The translations under genes and the position numbers were made by a program. The notes under the pieces are model-generated. The model was not told the origin of the DNA. It made no database searches and saw nothing but the letters and a program-made list of their open reading frames with translations. This document shows positions 1-5,367 of a DNA stretch of 15,107 nucleotides, one piece after another (position 1 is the stretch's first letter; every line of letters starts with the position of its first letter). This stretch comes from Fontimicrobium_A sp034506455 (GTDB lineage: Bacteria; Zhuqueibacterota; Zhuqueibacteria; Residuimicrobiales; Krinioviventaceae). The DNA lies in assembly GCA_034506455.1 (NCBI GenBank), contig JAPDPN010000077.1, positions 1-15,107 of the forward strand, written 5' to 3'.

Positions 1-540
1 CGGCGTCCCTCTCGTCACGGAACTGCTGGACGTCGCCGATGGCTTTCAGCACGTTGGCTTCGCCCAACCGGTCGCCGACTTGGCGGAAGAGTTTCAGGGC
101 TTCGTTGTAGCTTGCCAGCGCGGCGTCTATTTCCTTACGGAACTGCTGGACGTCGCCGATGGCTTTCAGCACGTTGGCTTCGCCCAATTTCGCGCCGACT
201 TGGCGGAAGAGTTTCAGGGCTTCGTTGTAGCTTGCCAGCGCGGCGTCCCTCTCGTCACGGAACTGCTGGACGTCGCCGATGGCTTGAAGCACGTTGGCTT
301 TGCCCAACCGGTCGCCGACTTGGCGGAAGAGTTTCAGGGCTTCGTTGTAGCTTGCCAGCGCGGCGTCCCTCTCGTCACGGAACTGCTGGACGTCGCCGAT
401 GGCTTTCAGCACGTTGGCTTCGCCCAATTTCGCGCCGACTTGGCGGAAGAGTTTCAGGGCTTCGTTGTAGCTTGCCAGCGCGGCGTCTATTTCCTTACGG
501 AACTGCTGGACGTCGCCGATGGCTTTCAGCACGTTGGCTT
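1..540 (-). repeat. Tandem 120-bp TPR-coding repeats, about 4.5 near-identical copies
   Basis: Units start at 1, 121, 241, 361 and 481 (the last is half a unit), and the array runs off the window. On the minus strand each unit encodes 40 residues starting ALASYNEALKLFRQVG, a TPR-type helix pair. The copies are identical in DNA except in two short windows and a few single bases in unit 3. Window 1 (offset 8-17 of each unit) encodes RDERDA (units 1, 3, 4) or RKEIDA (units 2, 5). Window 2 (offset 68-73) encodes GDRLG (units 1, 3) or GAKLG (units 2, 4). The two windows are combined differently in different units, so they look shuffled. This is coding repeat, not CRISPR: there are no unique spacers. 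Confidence 0.95.
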
Positions 541-2131
541 TCAGTTGCTTATCGCTCAAGCCCAGTTGCAGGCAGGCTTCCAGCCAGACCAACCAGGATG
601 TCCAATCTTCTTTAAAGAGATTGTAGAACCAGTTGCGGCTTTGGGTGACCAGGCGGCCCAGCAGGCTGGCGTTTTTCTGCCTGTGCGCCCATTCGCAGGA
701 GATGAGTAAATTGGCGCGCTCATCGGCCACATGCGGCGCTGTGCTGCGGTCGTCAGTAAAATGGCTGGAGAAAAGGGTTATCAACCACTCTGCCAGGATG
801 TTTCTCTTTTCGGCTTCTTCGGCCGGGTTCTGGCGCAGTTTTTCGGCCGCGTATTCATCCAGCAAATCGTGCAGGCGGTAGCGTTCGCGCTCGCCCGGCA
901 CGATTTTGACCAGCGACAAATTGATGAAGCGCGAGAGCGTCGCCCGCGCTTCGGGCAGTTCGACGCCCCACACGAAGGCCGCCGCTTCGGGGGCGAAGCC
1001 GGTGGGATGAAAGACGCCCAGGGCGCGGAAGCGGGCGCGGTCGGCGTCGCTCAGGTCGAGGTAACTCAGGTCGAAGACCCGTTCCATGTCCCAGCGGGCG
1101 TCGCCGTCCATCTTCAGTTCGGCAAAACGCTGACGGGCGAGGTCGAAGTAGTGGGCGATCGGGCGCTTCAGTCCCTGCAGTTGGCGGATGCGGCGGGCGG
1201 CAATCTCCAGCGCCAGCGGGTTGTAGGCGCAGCGGGCGGCGAGTTGGGCGGCGGCCTCCGGTTCGGCGGCCAGCGTCTCCGGGCCAAGGATGGCCTCCAG
1301 CAGTTCGTCCGCCTGCTCCGGGGTCATGTGGTCGAGTTCGAAGGTGCGCTGCACGCCGCCGATTTCGCGGATGCGGCTGGTGAGCAGGGCGGCGCAGGGT
1401 TTGGGCGGCAGGAAGTCGCGCAGTCCGGCCAGCGCCTTTGCCCGCACGTCATCGAGGATGAGCAGGTAACGGCAACGTCCCAGGCGGGCGTGCAGTTCGT
1501 TCTTCTGGACTTCGTAGGGCGTCCCCTGCGGCAGTTGGACGCCCAGGCTGGTCAACAGGGCAGCGACGACCTGTTCGGGCGTCTGTTCGCCCACGTCCAG
1601 CCACAAGACGCCCTCGAATTCGCCCTTCAGGTCTTCGGCGGCGTGTTTGGCCAGTTCGGTCTTGCCCAGTCCGCCCGGGGCGTGCAGGCCGACGATGGCC
1701 CCCGTCCCGTTGCCCTTGCGCAGAAACTCGCGCACCTCGTCCTCGATTTGGCCGCGGTGGATGTAGGTCTCGGCGCGGTAAGGCGGGACGAAGCCGATGG
1801 TGTCGTGCAGTTCGGGCGGCGCGAGCGGCGGCTGGACGATTTGTCCGATGTTCACCGTCTGCCCGGCGATGTTGGTCGCGCCAGTTTGCTGGATGTCGAA
1901 AGATGAGGCGTGCGGCTGGGCGGCCTTTTCTTCTTTGAAAACCCCCAGTCTTTCGAGCAGACCGGCCAGCGCGCCCACAAAGGCCAGCGTCCCGGCGGCG
2001 CCGCCAGCGATTAGCTTTAGTAGCCCACCGGTTTGCATTCTATAATCCTGTAGAACAAACCAGCCGATGATTATTACAACTATTGTCAATATGATCCAGC
2101 CTAAAAGAAATACCCACCAATACCGTTTCAT
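1..2131 (-). CDS. Membrane-anchored NB-ARC (STAND) ATPase with C-terminal TPR array, 3' end beyond window
   Basis: One minus-strand frame stays open from the ATG at 2131 to the window edge (710 codons, no stop seen). Residues 4-27 and about 35-60 are hydrophobic and look like two membrane helices. A Gly/Asn/Gln-rich linker (GATNIAGQTVNIGQ, 84-97) follows. The NB-ARC ATPase has a P-loop GLHAPGGLGKTE (148-159, K157), Walker B LLILDD (223-228), LTSR (250-253), a GLPL-like NPLAL (304-308) and an MHD-like LHD (420-422) in a winged-helix region. From about residue 530 it is all 40-residue TPR units. Known for the family: STAND ATPases are ligand-triggered switches that oligomerise, with TPRs as sensor. 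Inferred: a signalling or conflict (NLR-like) protein at the inner membrane with the TPRs in the cytoplasm. The start has only a weak GGGA upstream. The coding is markedly G/C-rich and recalls Chloroflexi STAND-TPR proteins. The exact trigger and output are unknown. Confidence 0.9.
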   Translation of the reverse strand, partial: MKRYWWVFLLGWIILTIVVIIIGWFVLQDYRMQTGGLLKLIAGGAAGTLAFVGALAGLLERLGVFKEEKAAQPHASSFDIQQTGATNIAGQTVNIGQIVQPPLAPPELHDTIGFVPPYRAETYIHRGQIEDEVREFLRKGNGTGAIVGLHAPGGLGKTELAKHAAEDLKGEFEGVLWLDVGEQTPEQVVAALLTSLGVQLPQGTPYEVQKNELHARLGRCRYLLILDDVRAKALAGLRDFLPPKPCAALLTSRIREIGGVQRTFELDHMTPEQADELLEAILGPETLAAEPEAAAQLAARCAYNPLALEIAARRIRQLQGLKRPIAHYFDLARQRFAELKMDGDARWDMERVFDLSYLDLSDADRARFRALGVFHPTGFAPEAAAFVWGVELPEARATLSRFINLSLVKIVPGERERYRLHDLLDEYAAEKLRQNPAEEAEKRNILAEWLITLFSSHFTDDRSTAPHVADERANLLISCEWAHRQKNASLLGRLVTQSRNWFYNLFKEDWTSWLVWLEACLQLGLSDKQLKANVLKAIGDVQQFRKEIDAALASYNEALKLFRQVGAKLGEANVLKAIGDVQQFRDERDAALASYNEALKLFRQVGDRLGKANVLQAIGDVQQFRDERDAALASYNEALKLFRQVGAKLGEANVLKAIGDVQQFRKEIDAALASYNEALKLFRQVGDRLGEANVLKAIGDVQQFRDERDA

Positions 2132-2183
2132 AATTTTAGTCCCGCTTTATTTTATGAATAAATAACAAAGCATTAATTTATAG

Positions 2184-2366
2184 TTAGATAGGGAATAATT
2201 TGGGTAGTAGAAAGATGCAAACAACTTTTTTCAGCCTACCCCCCTTTACCTTTTCCACCAGCTCCGGTTCTTTACCGGCGTCGATCAAGAGCGGAAGTTC
2301 GGCCGTGAATTCTGTTCCGCAGCTTGGACAGCTCAAAGATAACGGACGCAGAGGGAGCAAGGACAT
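2184..2366 (-). pseudogene. Truncated CpXC zinc-domain gene remnant
   Basis: The ATG at 2366 (after a GGGGGG run that could act as a close ribosome binding site) opens a 60-residue frame; a TTG at 2396 would add ten residues. The segment SLSCPSCGTEFTAELP followed by LLIDAGKEPELVEKVKGG and RLKKVVC matches, from memory, the first half of CpXC-domain proteins. There a CPxCG knuckle is followed by an Asp/Pro/Glu-Leu helix and then a second CPxCG. Here the frame departs right after VVC: IFLLPKLFPI and a stop replace the second knuckle, and neither other forward frame restores it. A complete four-Cys zinc site is therefore absent. The remnant ends 52 bp before the STAND gene on the same strand. It may be a decayed gene cut by a rearrangement, or a short expressed peptide. 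The family call is moderately sure. Confidence 0.5.
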
Positions 2367-2428
2367 TTTCCCCCCTTTCTTGGGCGGTTCGTTCAAAATG
2401 GGCGATAAAAGATTTTACAATTGTGGAA

Positions 2429-2456
2429 ATTTTAAAAAAAACGCCATGATTGTCAA
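2429..2456 (-). promoter_or_regulatory. Sigma-70-like promoter reading toward the CpXC remnant and STAND gene
   Basis: On the minus strand a perfect TTGACA (2456-2451) is followed after 16 bp by TAAAAT (2434-2429). The region is A/T-rich and lies between the terminator at 2483-2526 and the remnant start. An overlapping inverted repeat, ATTGTCA (2449-2455) with TGACAAT (2465-2471), covers the -35 box and could be an operator. If used, the STAND mRNA would carry a leader of nearly 300 bases containing the remnant. FCB bacteria often use other promoter motifs, so this is tentative. Confidence 0.35.
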
Positions 2457-2482
2457 GCAAAAAGTGACAATTTTTACCTAAG

Positions 2483-2526
2483 CAAAAAAAAGCCGCCCGG
2501 CGCACTTGTACTCGTCGTCGGGCGGC
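2483..2526 (-). terminator. Rho-independent terminator of the BACON lipoprotein gene
   Basis: Read on the minus strand, GCCGCCCG (2526-2519) pairs with CGGGCGGC (2499-2492) across a 19-base loop and is followed directly by eight T residues. It starts 22 bp past the stop codon at 2549, in the expected place and orientation. It also insulates the STAND/CpXC segment from the genes to its right. Confidence 0.87.
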
Positions 2527-2548
2527 GTGCAATAGGAGGCCGTCTCGC

Positions 2549-3616
2549 TCAAAACTCTTCGCTTTTCATGATCATATTGATGACCGTATTGTTCTGCACA
2601 ATGTAGGTGATGCCCGGGTAGCGCCACTCGTTGCCGACGCGCGCGGTCGGCTCGCCGTATGCGGCGGTCAGCTCCGCCGCCGTGCTGCCGATGCCGATCC
2701 CCTCCGGCGTCAAACCGTCGTACGGCGCATGCACCTCGATGAATCCCACCTTGCCGCTGCCGAACAGGATCATCGAATTGGTCTTGACCGCAAAGTGCAG
2801 CCCCATCTCATCGTAGGTAAAGTGATGAATAAAGACCGTCTTTTCCGGCCGATCGTACCAGTTGCGGTCCGGCTGCCCCAGCTTGTTCTGCACCATGATA
2901 TAGGTATCGCCCAGACTGATGCCGGCCATGCCGACGCCCGGGTAAACCTCTACTTCCCGTTCATAGGTCAAAAAGACCACAATTTCCGCCTCGCCGGCGT
3001 TCGAGGTGATCCGGATGCGCGATTGGTAGCTGCCGTAGGGCAGATCCTTCAACCGCACGCGCAGCGGCACGTTCTCGGGTCGACCGTAAACGCTGCCGCT
3101 CACGGCGTTGACCTGCAGCCACTCCGGAAACTCGGTGATCTGCCAGCGCAGTTCGCCGCCGCCCGCGTTCTGAATCACCAGCTCGGTGTAGCGGAAATGC
3201 CGGTCGAAATTCAGCGACGGCGTGTCGATTTTCAGCTGCGGCGGCCGATAGGTGTATTTCACCGTGACCGTCAGCTCGCCGCCGTTGGAAGTGATCTTGA
3301 TGGCGCCTTCATAATCGCCATAGGCGGGCAGCTTGGTGAAATCGGTCGTCAGCCGCAGCGAAAGCGTGTCCGCAGCGATCGAGCCGGAGTAGGAAGAGAT
3401 CGTCAGCCAGTTGGGCCATTCGGTGATCGTCCAGGTCAGCGCTCCGCCGCCGGCGTTATAGATCTTGAGCGCATCATAGCGCGGTGTGCCGGTCAAAACA
3501 ATGGTCTCCTGCACGACCGCGATCTGCGGCGGAGAGGCTTTCGGCTCGGTCGACTGGCTGCAGGTCAGCCATAGCCCCGAGGCAAACAACAGAATCACAA
3601 TCCTTGACTTTTTCAT
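2549..3616 (-). CDS. Putative lipoprotein with two BACON domains and a duplicated C-terminal domain
   Basis: 355 residues from the ATG at 3616, chosen because GGAGG lies nine bases upstream; a start at 3688 would add 24 charged residues before the signal peptide. MKKSRIVILLFASGLWLTC ends in Cys19, a loose lipobox (W-L-T-C), so lipidation is likely but not certain. Residues about 31-123 and 127-219 are two BACON (Ig-like, all-beta) repeats. Both have IxNAGGGxLxW, a P-x-W-L block, SGS, and I-x-ITSN-x-GE. Residues about 227-355 hold two related halves: GISLGDTYIMVQNKLGQPD (232-250) and GIGIGSTAAELTAAYGEP (306-323), each followed by an aromatic strand. They recall BamE/SmpA-like small lipoprotein folds. 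BACON domains are common in surface glycan-active proteins of Bacteroidetes and may bind glycans or act as spacers. It is divergent from the apiosidase-like gene and shares that promoter region. Its specific function is unknown. Confidence 0.88.
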   Translation of the reverse strand: MKKSRIVILLFASGLWLTCSQSTEPKASPPQIAVVQETIVLTGTPRYDALKIYNAGGGALTWTITEWPNWLTISSYSGSIAADTLSLRLTTDFTKLPAYGDYEGAIKITSNGGELTVTVKYTYRPPQLKIDTPSLNFDRHFRYTELVIQNAGGGELRWQITEFPEWLQVNAVSGSVYGRPENVPLRVRLKDLPYGSYQSRIRITSNAGEAEIVVFLTYEREVEVYPGVGMAGISLGDTYIMVQNKLGQPDRNWYDRPEKTVFIHHFTYDEMGLHFAVKTNSMILFGSGKVGFIEVHAPYDGLTPEGIGIGSTAAELTAAYGEPTARVGNEWRYPGITYIVQNNTVINMIMKSEEF

Positions 3617-3625
3617 CGCTTCAAT

Positions 3626-3630
3626 CCTCC
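3626..3630 (-). promoter_or_regulatory. Ribosome binding site that fixes the BACON lipoprotein start
   Basis: Minus-strand GGAGG nine bases before the ATG at 3616. No comparable motif precedes the upstream in-frame ATGs at 3688 and 3682, so the shorter protein beginning MKKSRIV is preferred. Confidence 0.8.
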
Positions 3631-3671
3631 GAATTTTTCTAGAAAAAACGCCCCGTGTGGAAAAAAGTTCA

Positions 3672-3701
3672 TTTGAATTCATTCCCATTTATTTATATTT
3701 T
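3672..3701 (+). promoter_or_regulatory. Possible Bacteroidetes-type promoter of the apiosidase-like gene
   Basis: TTTG (3672-3675) and TATATTTT (3694-3701) are separated by 18 bp, close to the Bacteroidetes -33 TTTG and -7 TAnnTTTG pattern, in an A/T-rich intergenic stretch about 45 bp upstream of the start codon. The last base does not match and A/T-rich DNA gives such hits easily. Confidence 0.25.
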
Positions 3702-3733
3702 TTCAAATTATTGTCACATGTCACCAAATCATC

Positions 3734-3740
3734 GGGAGGA
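3734..3740 (+). promoter_or_regulatory. Ribosome binding site that supports a TTG start
   Basis: GGGAGGA lies six bases before the TTG at 3747. The frame is open much further upstream (to 3486), but that part overlaps the opposite-strand lipoprotein gene and lacks such a site. TTG at 3747 gives a clean signal peptide. Confidence 0.8.
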
Positions 3741-3746
3741 ATCGTT

Positions 3747-5291
3747 TTGACTTTGGCTGTCCTGTTTTTGCTCAACCTTGCCGCCGGTTTTGAAGTCCCC
3801 CAATGGGGCATTTTCGAGCAGGTCATCGAAACCACGGCCGCGTTTGCCGACCCGTTTCGCGACGCTTCCCTCGAGGTCGAGTTTACGCGTCCGGACGGGT
3901 CCAAACTGGCGTTTTGGGGATTTTATACCGGCGGCAACCGTTGGGCTTTCCGCTGCATGCCCGACCGCCTCGGCGAGTGGCGCTGGGAGGCGCGTTTTTC
4001 CGACGGCTCCCTTCGCCAAGGCACTTTTACGTGCGTCGAGAGCGATCTGCCGGGCTTGATCTCACGCTATGAGCCGAATCCGATCTGGTTCGGCTTCCGC
4101 AACGGCCGCGCCGTGCTGCTGCGCAGCCTGCACGTCGGCGACTGCTTCTTTGCCGATGCGCCGAACGCTCTCGATCCGACCAAGGTCTGGAACGACAGCC
4201 TGCGCACCCGCTTTTTGGATTGGGCGCAGCAACAGGGCTACAACATGCTGTCGATCGGCAGCTTTTTCCTCAACCGCCGCGAAAAGGATCGCGGCCTCGG
4301 GTGGAACACGCCGCGGCTGTGGGACTCGCAACGGCAGCAGCCGATTCCGGCAGAATACGAGCGGCTGGAGGCGGTTCTGAACGATCTGAGCGCCCGAAAA
4401 ATCGTCGTTTATCCGTTTGCCGGATTTTTCGGCAAACGCGGCGAGTGGCCGGCCGATTCCACCGCGCGCCTGTTGTATCTCAAATACACCCTTGCCCGCC
4501 TGGCGCCGTATTGGAATCTCTTGTTCCTGGTCGCCGGTCCCGAACCGCTGCACCCCGAAACCGGCGACGCCTATCAAAACGCCATGGCCGAGGCGGATAT
4601 CAAAACATGGGGCGGACTCATTGCGCGCCTCGATCCGTACCGGCATCTGCTTTCCGTGCACAACCGCACCGAGGCTTCGGATGAGGGCGATCCGTTCAAA
4701 GAAGAATCCTGGTATACCTACAGCACCATCCAGGGTCCCAAAACGCTCGACCGCAGGCTCCTGGCGCAAAAGACGCTGATGAACCACCACCCGCAAAAGC
4801 CCTATTATGCCCAGGAGACCCTGTGGGCGGGCAACATCTGGCATCCCGACTATGGCCTCGAGGATCTGCGCAAAAACGCCATTGTGCTCAACCTGTGCGC
4901 GGCGACGATCAATTTTGCCGACAATGCCGGCACCAGCTCAACCGGCTTTTCCGGCCTGCCGCGGCTCGAAGACCGCGTCCAGGAAAAGCACGACATTCTC
5001 AAACGGGTGTGGGATTTCATCGCATCCCTGCCGTTTTATGACATGAAGCCGGCGCCGGAACGGGTAAGCGACGGCTTTTGTTTGGCCAAAGGCGATTCGC
5101 TGCTGCTCATCTATCTCGATCGGCCCATGACAACGCGGCTGCTCGGAGCCCGCGGCCGCTATCGCCTCGAATGGATCGACGGCCGCGACACCTCACGGCG
5201 CATCGACGCTGGCACGATCGACGCAACGGTTCCGCTTGTTCCTCCCGCCGACGGCGACGACTGGTTCGCCCGGCTGGTCAAAATCGAATAG
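3747..5291 (+). CDS. Secreted DUF5060/apiosidase-like glycoside hydrolase
   Basis: 514 residues from a TTG start chosen by the GGGAGGA site. The N-terminus MTLAVLFLLNLAAG is a short signal peptide. Residues about 17-93 form the DUF5060 beta-sandwich (VPQWGIFE... SLEVEFTRPDG... YTGGNRWAFRCMPDRLGEWRW). Residues about 100-420 are a TIM-barrel region of the DUF4038/apiosidase-like type. Candidate catalytic acids are E266 (LFLVAGPEPLHPETG) and E357 (PYYAQETLW), by position on late barrel strands. The C-terminal part to IDATVPLVPPADGDDWFARLV resembles the 'putative collagen-binding' beta domain that closes such proteins. Relatives act on apiose- or rhamnogalacturonan-type plant pectin, or are uncharacterised; the substrate here cannot be read. 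There is no T9SS tail, so a periplasmic location is likely. It is transcribed alone and converges on the TonB receptor gene. Confidence 0.85.
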   Translation: MTLAVLFLLNLAAGFEVPQWGIFEQVIETTAAFADPFRDASLEVEFTRPDGSKLAFWGFYTGGNRWAFRCMPDRLGEWRWEARFSDGSLRQGTFTCVESDLPGLISRYEPNPIWFGFRNGRAVLLRSLHVGDCFFADAPNALDPTKVWNDSLRTRFLDWAQQQGYNMLSIGSFFLNRREKDRGLGWNTPRLWDSQRQQPIPAEYERLEAVLNDLSARKIVVYPFAGFFGKRGEWPADSTARLLYLKYTLARLAPYWNLLFLVAGPEPLHPETGDAYQNAMAEADIKTWGGLIARLDPYRHLLSVHNRTEASDEGDPFKEESWYTYSTIQGPKTLDRRLLAQKTLMNHHPQKPYYAQETLWAGNIWHPDYGLEDLRKNAIVLNLCAATINFADNAGTSSTGFSGLPRLEDRVQEKHDILKRVWDFIASLPFYDMKPAPERVSDGFCLAKGDSLLLIYLDRPMTTRLLGARGRYRLEWIDGRDTSRRIDAGTIDATVPLVPPADGDDWFARLVKIE

Positions 5292-5367
5292 AAAAAGCCG
5301 AGACGGCGCGGAGTCGGGCCGGGAGACGTTTCATCGCACGGCTCGATCTGCGCCGTCCCGTGCGCTC

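Noticed and set aside
1..540. CRISPR-like appearance of the regular 120-bp repeat
   Set aside because: The period is far too long, there are no unique spacers, and the units are in frame and encode TPR helices.
80..1906. Long plus-strand frames at 80-709, 112-615 and 731-1906
   Set aside because: They lie opposite the STAND gene. The minus-strand frame has clear NB-ARC and TPR motifs, while these have no recognisable motif and their repeats are mirror images of the TPR repeats.
2729..3574. Plus-strand frame of 281 codons
   Set aside because: It is the reverse of the BACON gene, whose domains, ribosome binding site and terminator are clear.
3486..3746. N-terminal extension of the apiosidase-like frame
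   Set aside because: It overlaps the opposite gene, has no binding site, and would bury the signal peptide inside the protein.
4062..4844. Minus-strand frame of 260 codons
   Set aside because: It is antisense to the DUF5060/apiosidase-like enzyme, with no family motifs.
5302..5357. Inverted repeat GACGGCGC (5302-5309) / GCGCCGTC (5350-5357) between convergent genes as a two-way terminator
   Set aside because: The loop is 40 bases and there is no T run, so it could be chance in G/C-rich DNA.
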